Below the pieces are notes generated by a model, which was not told where the DNA came from, did not search any database, and saw nothing but the letters and a program-made list of their open reading frames with translations. Source: Candidatus Uhrbacteria bacterium (GTDB lineage Bacteria; Patescibacteriota; Patescibacteriia; CAIXNZ01). From it: a stretch of 17,999 nt of DNA. The stretch is from the NCBI GenBank assembly GCA_011046145.1, contig DSBA01000061.1:1-17999 (forward strand), read 5' to 3'. This document shows positions 6,480-13,381 of this stretch, piece by piece; positions within the stretch are counted from its first letter, which is position 1, and each line of letters opens with the position of its first letter. The translations under genes were made by a program, and so were the position numbers.

Positions 6480-7613
6480 ATGAGAATAGGCATTGATTGC
6501 CGGTATATTTTAAATGTCAAACATGGCGAGCTGGCAGGAGTCGGCCATTATGTTTATTTTTTGATAAAATATTTATTGCAAATTAATAAGGAGAATGAGT
6601 ATTTTCTCTTTTTTTATAATAAAGATATTAATTGCGAAGAGTTTGCCAGCCAAAAGAATGCCAAATGCGTTTATTTTCCGGGGTTGGAAAATTTAGGCAA
6701 AATACCGTTTTTTTATCGCCATCTTTTTATTCCCCATATTTTAAAGCTTTATAAATTAGACCTTTATCATAATCCTGCCAATGTTTTACCGTTTTTTTAT
6801 TTTGGCAAATCCATTGTAACTGTCCATGATCTGGCTATTTATAAAAATCCGAATTGGTTTCCCGCTAGGCAATGGTTTGGTAAAAACATTTTAATGCCTT
6901 TCAGTTTTTTAAAAGCTAAAAAAATCATTGCAGTTTCGGAAAATACAGCTTTGGATTTAATGAATGAATTCAAAATTAGCAAAGAAAAAATAAAAGTAAT
7001 CCATGAAGGCGTGGAAAATTATAATAAATTTATTATTGAAGAAGAGAAGATAGATCAAAAATTCAAATTTAAGGAACCCTATTTTTTATTTATCGGCACG
7101 CTTGAGCCGAGAAAAAACTTAACCCGCCTTATCGAGGCTTTTGGCCAGTTTATCCAGTCAAATAAAAATAATAATTTCAAGCTGCTTTTGGCTGGCAAAA
7201 AAGGCTGGGATTATGAGCCTATTTTTGAAACCATAAAAAATTTGAATTTAGAAGAACGGATTATTTATTTAGGCTATGTAAATTTAAAAGAAAAAATTTA
7301 TTTATTGAGAAATTCCTTTGCTTTTGTTTTTCCCAGCCTTTATGAAGGTTTTGGCTTGCCAATTTTAGAAGCTATGAATATGGGAGTCCCGATAATTACT
7401 TCAAACATATCATCAATCCCCGAAATTGTTATTGACAACGCAATTTTAGTAGAGCCCTATAATACAAAATCAATTCGAGAGGCAATGATAAGAATTGTTG
7501 CTAATCCAGGCTTAAGAGAATCATTAATAATAAAAGGCAAAGGCATTGCAAAAAATTTTACATGGCAGAATTGTGCTCAAAAAACATTATCTTTATATAA
7601 AAGCTTGAAATAA
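6480..7613 (+). CDS. GT4-family glycosyltransferase
   Basis: 377 residues with a GT-B fold. The N-terminal domain opens with MRIGIDCRYI and an acceptor-side loop (GELAGVGHYVYFL). The C-terminal nucleotide-sugar domain starts near residue 200 with FIGTLEPRKNLTRLIEAF and contains the EX7E motif, E289-GFGLPIL-E297, followed by GVPIITSNISSIPEIV. These are standard GT4 (RfaB/mannosyltransferase-like) features; donor and acceptor cannot be deduced. No signal peptide or membrane segment is obvious, so it acts on the cytoplasmic face, probably building a surface glycan. It is the last gene of the + strand cluster and is followed by a strong terminator. Confidence 0.92.
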   Translation: MRIGIDCRYILNVKHGELAGVGHYVYFLIKYLLQINKENEYFLFFYNKDINCEEFASQKNAKCVYFPGLENLGKIPFFYRHLFIPHILKLYKLDLYHNPANVLPFFYFGKSIVTVHDLAIYKNPNWFPARQWFGKNILMPFSFLKAKKIIAVSENTALDLMNEFKISKEKIKVIHEGVENYNKFIIEEEKIDQKFKFKEPYFLFIGTLEPRKNLTRLIEAFGQFIQSNKNNNFKLLLAGKKGWDYEPIFETIKNLNLEERIIYLGYVNLKEKIYLLRNSFAFVFPSLYEGFGLPILEAMNMGVPIITSNISSIPEIVIDNAILVEPYNTKSIREAMIRIVANPGLRESLIIKGKGIAKNFTWQNCAQKTLSLYKSLK

Positions 7614-7622
7614 AAAATAATT

Positions 7623-7660
7623 AAAAAAATCGCTTTAAATAAGCGTTTTTTTATTTTTTT
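7623..7660. terminator. Bidirectional intrinsic terminator
   Basis: CGCTT (7631-7635) pairs with AAGCG (7641-7645) over a TAAAT loop. An A7 run on the left and T7 runs on the right (7646-7652, 7654-7660) let it work on either strand between the convergent glycosyltransferase and minus-strand membrane-protein genes. Confidence 0.8.
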
Positions 7661-7666
7661 TAAATT

Positions 7667-8122
7667 TTATTTGAGCAACAGGTAAATAATTATTATTTGG
7701 GAGACAAGAGCTAATTTAAGAGGCATGATCCAGCTGATTTTAGTGTTTAGCTTGTTATGTGCCCAATAATGGAGTTTATGGGTACGACTAAAATGCTTTT
7801 TTGTAATTTCATGGATGGCGACCATAAAATCAGGCAGAATGCCGCCGATAATACCCCAAATCACGGTTTGGCTGAGAGTTAATTTTTGGAAGAAGAAAAG
7901 CAGAAAAATTAAAATGGCAGTAGATATCAAATCAAAAACAATCAGGTATTTCATGCCCTTATTTTTAAAATTATTGCGGTAAGCCTGGATTAGCGCTCGG
8001 TCTCCATGGGGGATTATATCCAAAATAAAATGGGAAATAAAAGCCAAGACAAAAGCCAATAAAGGCGTATTTACATTTTGGCCAATAACTGCGCCAACAG
8101 TGGCATGTACAGAAAGCAACAT
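7667..8122 (-). CDS. Membrane protein, second of two tandem paralogs
   Basis: 151 residues with four hydrophobic segments. It aligns without gaps to its upstream neighbour over the first 41 residues: H6, G10, IGQ, P20, LAF, H31, D35 and IPHGD with H39 and D41 are shared. Both also have an LPD motif (P97-D98 here) and a C-terminal H..(H)..HN cluster (H115, H118, H122-N123). This set of His and Asp residues at membrane borders resembles the putative metal site of DUF457/YbcI-type membrane-bound metal-dependent hydrolases, but I cannot confirm membership. Its ATG lies one base after the stop codon of the paralog, so the two are transcribed and probably translated together. Function is unknown. 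Confidence 0.75.
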   Translation of the reverse strand: MLLSVHATVGAVIGQNVNTPLLAFVLAFISHFILDIIPHGDRALIQAYRNNFKNKGMKYLIVFDLISTAILIFLLFFFQKLTLSQTVIWGIIGGILPDFMVAIHEITKKHFSRTHKLHYWAHNKLNTKISWIMPLKLALVSQIIIIYLLLK

Positions 8123-8123
8123 A

Positions 8124-8573
8124 TTAAATTATTATTTTAGTTAAAATTATAACAATGATTAATTGGAAAATTAGTCCGGCAGCAAAGCTTAATTCAAAGT
8201 TTTGACTGATTAAATTATGGAAATAATCATGTGTTTTTTTTGAAAATTTGAACATTTTTTCACGCGAAATAAAATACAAAGCCTGCAGAATGTCAGGCAA
8301 AAGGCTGCCGCTTATTGCAAAAAGAACGCTGATTTTGAAAATATCTGTTTGGCTGCTTATAAAAATAATTAAAAAGGCGAGCAAGAGCAAGTCAAAAATT
8401 CCAGCCAAACAGGCATAGACAATATTATAATATTTTTTAGGCGCTTTTGTGTCTCCATGGGGTATCATATCAAAAATATAATGGAAAACAAAGCCTAAAA
8501 TAAAAGCCAGCCAGGGACTTGTTATTTTTTGGCCGATTAAAATACCTATTGTGCCATGGACTGTTAAAAACAT
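8124..8573 (-). CDS. Membrane protein, first of two tandem paralogs
   Basis: 149 residues with four hydrophobic segments. The conserved positions are the same as in the next gene: H6, G10, I13-G14-Q15, P20, H31, D35, H39, D41, then LPD (92-94) and H115..H119-N120. The identical numbering of the first six polar residues in both copies argues for a tandem duplication with selection on a shared His/Asp site, plausibly metal-binding (inference). The gene lies downstream of the tRNA-Met gene on the same strand; a TATAAAAT sequence just before the ATG may belong to its own promoter. No Shine-Dalgarno is visible. The family may be DUF457-like but is otherwise unrecognised. Confidence 0.75.
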   Translation of the reverse strand: MFLTVHGTIGILIGQKITSPWLAFILGFVFHYIFDMIPHGDTKAPKKYYNIVYACLAGIFDLLLLAFLIIFISSQTDIFKISVLFAISGSLLPDILQALYFISREKMFKFSKKTHDYFHNLISQNFELSFAAGLIFQLIIVIILTKIII

Positions 8574-8582
8574 AATTTTATA

Positions 8583-8613
8583 GCCTAAGCCTTTAAGCCA
8601 TTAGGCGTTTTTT
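8583..8613 (+). terminator. Terminator-like hairpin opposing the flanking genes
   Basis: GCCTAA (8583-8588) pairs with TTAGGC (8601-8606), and T6 follows at 8608-8613 on the + strand. All neighbouring genes are on the minus strand, so it would stop antisense transcription coming from the left; read from the minus strand it has A residues before and only TATAAAATT after the stem. Confidence 0.35.
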
Positions 8614-8627
8614 AGGGATAAATTTAG

Positions 8628-8701
8628 TAGCAGGGGTGGGGATCGAACCCACGACCTAAGGCTTATGAGTCCTTCGCTCTGACCAACTGAGCTACCCTGC
8701 C
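8628..8701 (-). tRNA. tRNA-Met (anticodon CAU; tRNA-Ile2 possible)
   Basis: A 74-nt cloverleaf on the minus strand. The acceptor GGCAGGG pairs with CCCTGCT (G1-U72), the D stem is GCTC/GAGC, the anticodon loop is CTCATAA, the variable loop is AGGTC and the T arm is GTGGG-TTCGATC-CCCAC, with discriminator A73. CCA is not encoded. There is an A-G mismatch at the loop end of the anticodon stem (AAGGA/GCCTT). G1-U72 with A73 and the AGAGCG...AGGTCG framework resemble Gram-positive elongator tRNA-Met. A CAU anticodon converted to lysidine (Ile2) cannot be excluded without tilS-type determinants. Confidence 0.93.
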
Positions 8702-8767
8702 CAAATAGTAATAAATATAAGTTTAGAGTGATGGAATAATAATTATTCAAAACTCAAAACCATCTAA

Positions 8768-8851
8768 TGCCGCCGGTCGGAGTCGAACCGACATGAGGTT
8801 ACCCTCACACGATTTTGAGTCGTGCGTGTCTACCAGTTCCACCACGGCGGC
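8768..8851 (-). tRNA. tRNA-Leu (anticodon CAA)
   Basis: An 84-nt class II tRNA on the minus strand. The acceptor GCCGCCG/CGGCGGC is a perfect stem, the anticodon stem CACGA/TCGTG carries loop CTCAAAA (anticodon CAA, reading UUG), the long variable arm is TGAGGGTAACCTCAT, the T arm is GTCGG-TTCGACT-CCGAC and the discriminator is A73. CCA is not encoded. The stop codon of the GIY-YIG gene lies 5 nt before its 5' end on the same strand. Its nt 1-36 are duplicated 369 bp upstream at 9185-9220. Confidence 0.96.
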
Positions 8852-8856
8852 ATATT

Positions 8857-9105
8857 TTATTTTAACGTATCTCTTAACATTAATCTCAATGTCGATTTCC
8901 CTTTGGTTGTTTTAAAATATTTTTCTCTTCTCATAGCATCTTTTTTTGAAAGAAATGCTTCATAATAAAGCAACTTTAAAAGTCTTTTATGTTTAGTTGA
9001 TTTCACTTTGCCATTTTCATGTTCATAATATTTTCTTTTAAGTTCATGCGTATATCCTATATAAAATTTTTTATTAGCTAATAATAGAATATAAACATAA
9101 TGCAT
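8857..9105 (-). CDS. Stand-alone GIY-YIG nuclease domain protein
   Basis: 82 residues, a single GIY-YIG domain. YVYIL (3-7) and FYIGYT (14-19) form the paired GIY and YIG strands. LKRKYYEH supplies the conserved arginine, and DAMRREKYFKTTKGK contains the catalytic-type glutamate followed by the family's K-T-GK ending. This compact form (UPF0213/URI-like) is frequent in Patescibacteria; its substrate is unknown, but members can act as homing or repair-type endonucleases. It is flanked by a direct repeat of tRNA-Leu sequence and precedes the intact tRNA-Leu by 5 nt on the same strand, so it lies in the tRNA precursor transcript. No Shine-Dalgarno; an A/T-rich leader precedes the ATG. Confidence 0.9.
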   Translation of the reverse strand: MHYVYILLLANKKFYIGYTHELKRKYYEHENGKVKSTKHKRLLKLLYYEAFLSKKDAMRREKYFKTTKGKSTLRLMLRDTLK

Positions 9106-9133
9106 AATTTTTTTTATTTTTTAAAATGATTTT

Positions 9134-9185
9134 GCCATGAACCACATAGGGTTCATGGCACCATAAACCTTACATGGTTTATGGT
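9134..9185. repeat. Two abutting 26-nt hairpins
   Basis: GCCATGAACC (9134-9143) pairs with GGTTCATGGC (9150-9159), and directly next to it ACCATAAACC (9160-9169) pairs with GGTTTATGGT (9176-9185). Both stems are perfect 10-bp stems with 6-nt loops and related arms (CCAT[G/A]AACC). The second hairpin ends exactly at the broken half of tRNA-Leu. No T-run follows on either strand, so these are unlikely to be terminators; element ends or RNA-processing structures fit better. Confidence 0.8.
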
Positions 9186-9220
9186 GAGTCGTGCGTGTCT
9201 ACCATTTCCACCATGGCGGC
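9185..9220 (-). pseudogene. Orphan 5' half of tRNA-Leu (nt 1-36)
   Basis: On the minus strand this matches nt 1-36 of the tRNA-Leu at 8768-8851, with substitutions equivalent to G7 to A and C16 to A. It stops inside the anticodon loop, where hairpin sequence replaces the 3' half. G7A would mispair with C66. It starts about 12 nt after the predicted transcription start, the normal place for a tRNA, so it marks the original position of the gene. Confidence 0.85.
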
Positions 9221-9238
9221 ATAAAGCAAATATATCTT

Positions 9239-9267
9239 ATTTTAACTTAAAAATTTTAATTTGTCAA
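9239..9267 (-). promoter_or_regulatory. Promoter of the tRNA/GIY-YIG transcript
   Basis: On the minus strand TTGACA (9267-9262), a 17-bp spacer and TAAAAT (9244-9239), with a start near 9232. It drives, in order, the half tRNA-Leu, the hairpin pair, the GIY-YIG gene, tRNA-Leu and tRNA-Met. No other promoter of this quality is seen between it and the tRNAs. Confidence 0.75.
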
Positions 9268-9304
9268 TTTGCGGTTTTGCTGTTTTTCGTGCTTTTATAG
9301 GGTC

Positions 9305-9333
9305 TTTTCAAAACAGCTTAAATGGTGTAGAAT
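9305..9333 (+). promoter_or_regulatory. Possible parA promoter
   Basis: TTTTCA (9305-9310), a 17-bp spacer and TAGAAT (9328-9333). The start would be near 9340, about 17 nt before the parA ATG; the AAAGGTAAGG at 9334-9343 is purine-rich but rather far from the ATG for a Shine-Dalgarno. It is divergent from the tRNA promoter. Confidence 0.4.
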
Positions 9334-9356
9334 AAAGGTAAGGTTAAACCATTATT

Positions 9357-10139
9357 ATGGCTCAAATTATTTCTATTGTCAATCAAAAAGGAGGCGTTGG
9401 AAAAACTACAACAGCTATTAATTTGGCTGCTTATTTGGCGTTTTTAGGCAAATTTATTTTATTGATAGATCTTGATCCGCAAGCTAATGCGACTAGCGGT
9501 TTGGGCATTGATTATAATAATTTAAACAAAGGCGTTTATGAGACATTAATTTCGGGCCAAAATTTAAAAGAAGTTGTTTTGAATACAGCGATTTCTGGGT
9601 TTAAAATAGCGCCCTCAACCCTAAACTTGGCAGGCGCTAATGTAGAATTAGTAAATTTGGAAAACAGGGAATTCAAATTAGAACAGGCGTTATTAGGAGT
9701 GAGGCAGGACTATGATTATATCATAATTGACTGCCCTCCTTCTTTGGGGCTTTTGACAATAAACAGCTTGGTAGCTGCAGAAAAAATTTTAATACCTGTT
9801 CAGGCTGAATATTATGCTTTGGAAGGCCTGGGCCAGCTAGTCAGTACCATTAATTTAATTAAGGAAAATTTAAAGCCCAATTTGGATATTTTCGGGGCAG
9901 TTTTAACAATGTATGATAAAAGAACAAAATTGTCAGATGAAATTTTACACCAGCTTTATCAATATTTTCCCGATAGAATTTTCAGGTCAGTTATCCCTCG
10001 CAATATCCGGTTAACAGAAGCTCCTAGTTATGGTAAAACTATTTTGGAATATGACCCTAAATCAAAAGGCGCCAAAGCTTATGAGCGCTTGGCACGCGAA
10101 ATTATTGATCTGACTAATTTTGGTTTCCATAAATTTTGA
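9357..10139 (+). CDS. parA: Chromosome-partitioning ATPase ParA/Soj
   Basis: 260 residues, the usual length for chromosomal Soj. The deviant Walker A motif KGGVGKTT (11-18) has both the signature lysine K11 and the P-loop K16. It is followed by LLIDLDPQANAT (35-46, the Walker A' region) and DYIIIDCPPSLG (Walker B). It lacks the N-terminal HTH of plasmid P1-type ParA, so it is the chromosomal type. It dimerises with ATP on the nucleoid and moves ParB-parS complexes. parB follows 33 bp later. The stop is TGA, evidence that TGA is not read as glycine here. No canonical parS palindrome was seen in the window. Confidence 0.96.
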   Translation: MAQIISIVNQKGGVGKTTTAINLAAYLAFLGKFILLIDLDPQANATSGLGIDYNNLNKGVYETLISGQNLKEVVLNTAISGFKIAPSTLNLAGANVELVNLENREFKLEQALLGVRQDYDYIIIDCPPSLGLLTINSLVAAEKILIPVQAEYYALEGLGQLVSTINLIKENLKPNLDIFGAVLTMYDKRTKLSDEILHQLYQYFPDRIFRSVIPRNIRLTEAPSYGKTILEYDPKSKGAKAYERLAREIIDLTNFGFHKF

Positions 10140-10172
10140 TTTTTTAATTTATATTTTTTAATTTATATTATT

Positions 10173-11042
10173 ATGCCCTTAGGCCGAGGCTTGGATTCAT
10201 TAATTCCACAAAAGCCGATTAAAACAAAATACTCCAACGAAGATATCAATAAGATAGATGAGAAAAATCAAATTTTTGATATCGCAATTGAAAAAATACA
10301 GCTAAATCCCCATCAGCCAAGAAAACGTTTTGAACGCAGCGAACTTGAAGATTTAACCAATTCCATAAAAACTCACGGCATTATCCAGCCGCTTATTGTT
10401 ACCAGATTAGATAATGATTTTTATCAGTTAATCGCTGGTGAACGCAGATTGCGGGCGGCGCAAATTTTGAATCTAAAAACAGTCCCGGCTATTATCAGGC
10501 AGGCTAAAGAATTAGAAAAATTAGAGCTGGCTTTGATTGAAAATATTCAGCGCAAAAACCTAAATCCGCTTGAAGAAGCTCTTTCTTTTCAGCGCTTGAT
10601 TGATGAATTTAATTTAAAACAGGAGGAAATAGCTAAAAAAATAGGCAAAAAGCGCTCGACTATCGCCAATACTTTGCGGCTTTTGAGTTTGCCGGAAGAA
10701 GTGCAAAAAGCCATATTGGATGAAAAAATTTTTGAGGGCCATGCCCGGGCCATTGCCAGCTTGCCGGGAGAAAAAGAGCAAAAAGAATTTTTGAAAAAAA
10801 TTCTGCGCGGCCAGATGACAGTCAGGCAGGCCGAGGGGCAGGTAAAAATAATAAAAGTTAAGGGGCATTCAAGAAGTTTTCAAAAAGATCCTTTGCTTTT
10901 AGCCAAGGAAGAAAAATTAAGAGAAATTTTAGGCTATAAAGTTTCAATAAAAAGCAAGGGCAGGCAAGGAGAAATTGTTATTTTTTATGATTCCCCGGAA
11001 GACTTGGAAGAAGTTTATAAAAAATTATCAGCCTTAGAATAA
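10173..11042 (+). CDS. parB: Chromosome-partitioning protein ParB/Spo0J
   Basis: 289 residues. The N-terminal LGRGLDSLI (3-11) is the ParA-stimulating motif. The CTPase domain has NPHQPRKRF (45-53) and GERRLRAA (89-96), the CTP-binding motif. ENIQRKNLNPLEEA (123-136) and the helix-turn-helix LKQEEIAKKIGKKRSTIANTL (148-168) form the parS-binding domain. A C-terminal dimerisation segment follows (from about 245). ParB loads at parS, spreads as a CTP-dependent clamp and recruits SMC, linking it to the scpAB products of this window. It is co-oriented with parA and one base upstream of the next gene. Confidence 0.96.
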   Translation: MPLGRGLDSLIPQKPIKTKYSNEDINKIDEKNQIFDIAIEKIQLNPHQPRKRFERSELEDLTNSIKTHGIIQPLIVTRLDNDFYQLIAGERRLRAAQILNLKTVPAIIRQAKELEKLELALIENIQRKNLNPLEEALSFQRLIDEFNLKQEEIAKKIGKKRSTIANTLRLLSLPEEVQKAILDEKIFEGHARAIASLPGEKEQKEFLKKILRGQMTVRQAEGQVKIIKVKGHSRSFQKDPLLLAKEEKLREILGYKVSIKSKGRQGEIVIFYDSPEDLEEVYKKLSALE

Positions 11043-11043
11043 T

Positions 11044-13212
11044 ATGAATTTTATTTTTGTCAGTTTTCGGAGCATTGCTCTGGAATTTAAAAATACTTCG
11101 GAATTTTTTTTGGCCAAACTTATAAGGGCACTTATTTATTTAAGCGTTTTTTTAATCCCATTTTTTTTTGTGCCTTTTCAGCCTGTTCTTTTTGAATTCG
11201 GTAAAGTTGTATTGTTTTATCTTTTAGTTATTTTAGCTTTAATTGCCTGGTTGATAAAAATATATCTTTCTAAAAAAATAATTTTTCAGTTTAAGTTTTT
11301 GGATTTGCCTTTTATCCTCTTGCTTTTAGCTTATTTTTTAGCCAGTTTTTTTTCCATTGACAAACATTACAGCTATTGGGGCGGTGATTTTATAATTTTA
11401 GCTTCATTTTTGACCTTTTTATTTTTGATTCTTTTTTATTTTTTAACCAGCCGCTTTATTGAAACTTTGCATGAATTCAAGTGTGTTATTGCTAGTCTGG
11501 TCTGGTCAATTTTATTTGTTTTAGTTTTGAATATCTTAAATTTTTCAGGAATTAGTCAATTTTTTAATGCATTTTTCTTTCCGGCTGCCACCCTTAATTT
11601 TTTATTGGTTTTGGGGGTTTTGGCCAGCTTTTATCTTTTTTTAACTACTGCTTCTAAAAAAATAAGGATTTTAAACCTTGTTTTGTTTTTTTTATTTTTG
11701 GTTTTTTTGTATGTAATTGACAATCCGCATAGCTTGTTTTTGCTGGCTTTTTCAATTTTCATTTTTATTTTACTGCTTTCTTTTCAAGCATCTTATTTTT
11801 CCAACAAATTGGTTGTCGCATTGACTTTTCTTCTTTTTTTTACGGTTGTTGTTTTAATTCTGCCGGTCAGCAATTATACTAATTTGATTTTTCCCTCGGA
11901 ATTAAAATTAAGCAATAATTTCGGTTGGCAGATAACAAAATCAACTTTGTCAGATAATTTTTTGTTTGGAGTGGGACCTCAAAATTTTGCTTATAGCTTT
12001 TATAAATATAAGCCGCTAGAGTTTAATCAGACTGTTTTTTGCCAGCTGGGCTTTGAAAAAAATTCAAATTTTTGGCTGGAAATTTTAAATAATTTAGGAG
12101 TTTTGGGATTTTTTTTAGTCCTTGTTATTTTTATAAAATACTTGCATAAAGCAGTTGTTTTTTTGAAAAATTTTAAGATTTTTACTCCGGGCGAGAATAA
12201 AAAATTTATAAGCTTTTGCTTTGCCAACACTGTTTTATTTTCTTTTTTTGCTTTCGGCTTGTTTTATAATTTTGATTTTATTTTAATTTTTTTATTTTTT
12301 TTGTTTATTGCTTTAGGCGTAAATTTAACAGATATAAAATACAAGGAACCTGCTTTTACTTATCAAAATAAACAGGGTATCAATTTGTTATTTTATGTCG
12401 CGCTGATTTTGATTATTTCTTTTTTGTATTTTGCTTCAAGGTCGGCCGTTGATGAAATAAATCTTGAGCGGCAGAGAATTAAAGATTTTAATTCAATTGA
12501 AGATTTTGATAAAACAGAGGCCTTATTTTATCAGGCGATAAAAAATAATCCAAGCCGCAAAGATTATCATTTAAGATTGGCGGATCTTTTACTGGCCAAA
12601 GAGATTTTTATGGCGAGCTCGGCCATGGAATTTGACAGGCAGAAAATTGAACAACAGATAGTAGATAATTTGAGTCGCGGTTTTGCCGGTGAAAGGATAA
12701 ATAATTATTTTATTTTGAGGCAGATTTTAGAGTACATGGAGAAATTGGGCTTTACTGTGCGCGGTTGGCAAGAAGAAAACTTAGAAAAGCTGATTGAATT
12801 AGACCCCAATAACCCTGATTTATATATTGACCGCGCTCTGCTTAATTTTGGCAAGTATCTTTTAATTAAAGAAGGCCAGTTTGAAATTAATGATAAAGAG
12901 CGGGAAATTTTATTGCTAAGCCAGAAAATTAAAAGTGATTTGGAAAAAAGTATTGAATTGAAGGACGATTTTATTTTAGGCTATTATAATTTAGGCCTTT
13001 ATTTTGAAGAGTTTGGGGATTCTGAAAAAGCTTTGGAAAAAATTGAAAAAGCTTACAGCCTTGATCCGAGCCAGAAAATTATCGTTTTAAGCCTAAAAAA
13101 ACTTTATCTTAATCAAGATAAAGTCAAGCAGGCTCAACAGGTTTTGGCTAAATATTTGGAATTTCAGCCTGAAGACGAGGAAGTTAAAGCAATGCTGGAG
13201 GAATTAAAATAA
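11044..13212 (+). CDS. O-antigen ligase/polymerase-like membrane protein with C-terminal TPRs
   Basis: 722 residues. About 11-12 hydrophobic segments fill residues 25-460. The segment around 309-315 (GVGPQNF) lies in the large periplasmic-type loop, as in Wzy_C/O-antigen-ligase proteins, where this loop binds the lipid-linked glycan. After the last membrane span, residues about 480-722 are soluble and helical; the end contains tetratricopeptide-like repeats, for example YYNLGLYFEEFGDSEKALEK. This architecture is common in Patescibacteria and may polymerise or attach a surface glycan (inference). The ATG follows the parB stop by one base, so it is probably read from the parAB transcript although functionally unrelated. 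Confidence 0.85.
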   Translation: MNFIFVSFRSIALEFKNTSEFFLAKLIRALIYLSVFLIPFFFVPFQPVLFEFGKVVLFYLLVILALIAWLIKIYLSKKIIFQFKFLDLPFILLLLAYFLASFFSIDKHYSYWGGDFIILASFLTFLFLILFYFLTSRFIETLHEFKCVIASLVWSILFVLVLNILNFSGISQFFNAFFFPAATLNFLLVLGVLASFYLFLTTASKKIRILNLVLFFLFLVFLYVIDNPHSLFLLAFSIFIFILLLSFQASYFSNKLVVALTFLLFFTVVVLILPVSNYTNLIFPSELKLSNNFGWQITKSTLSDNFLFGVGPQNFAYSFYKYKPLEFNQTVFCQLGFEKNSNFWLEILNNLGVLGFFLVLVIFIKYLHKAVVFLKNFKIFTPGENKKFISFCFANTVLFSFFAFGLFYNFDFILIFLFFLFIALGVNLTDIKYKEPAFTYQNKQGINLLFYVALILIISFLYFASRSAVDEINLERQRIKDFNSIEDFDKTEALFYQAIKNNPSRKDYHLRLADLLLAKEIFMASSAMEFDRQKIEQQIVDNLSRGFAGERINNYFILRQILEYMEKLGFTVRGWQEENLEKLIELDPNNPDLYIDRALLNFGKYLLIKEGQFEINDKEREILLLSQKIKSDLEKSIELKDDFILGYYNLGLYFEEFGDSEKALEKIEKAYSLDPSQKIIVLSLKKLYLNQDKVKQAQQVLAKYLEFQPEDEEVKAMLEELK

Positions 13213-13381
13213 AAAGACAAATTTGGTCCTGCAAAATTACAAATCTTTTACATAATATACAAAAAATAAAATTTTATAGCACCTTGGTTTCAAATTATAC
13301 CTTATTTATCTCCCAAAGCGCTTTCATCAAAAATTCAATATTTGTATATTTGTAAGCTAACAATTTGTAAATTAGTAGGCG
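13213..13381. other. Convergent spacer with word repeats, no clear terminator
   Basis: 169 bp between the ligase-like gene and the end of rel. It contains AAAGCGCTTT (10-nt palindrome near 13316-13325), ATAAAATTTTAT near 13266, and repeated TTTGTA/TACAAA words. I see no stem followed by a T-run on either strand and no coding potential. Confidence 0.5.

Larger units (their letters stand above)
8816..9223 (-). mobile_element. Putative GIY-YIG insertion into tRNA-Leu (direct-repeat bounded)
   Basis: A 39-bp direct repeat (8816-8854 and 9185-9223, two mismatches) bounds a 330-bp segment containing a GIY-YIG gene and two abutting hairpins. One repeat is the 5' half of the intact tRNA-Leu; the other is an orphan 5' half next to the promoter. 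The break lies in the anticodon loop. This is the footprint expected of an element that inserted into a tRNA gene and restored it with its own 5' half. An ordinary local duplication followed by decay is the alternative. Confidence 0.4.

Noticed and set aside
8816..9223. Group I intron in tRNA-Leu
   Set aside because: Insertion in the anticodon loop and a GIY-YIG gene fit, but the downstream tRNA is complete and not a 3' exon, and the 330-bp segment shows no recognisable intron core pairing. The simpler reading is a duplication-forming insertion.
9357..11042. parS site near parAB
   Set aside because: No sequence close to TGTTTCACGTGAAACA was found in the window.
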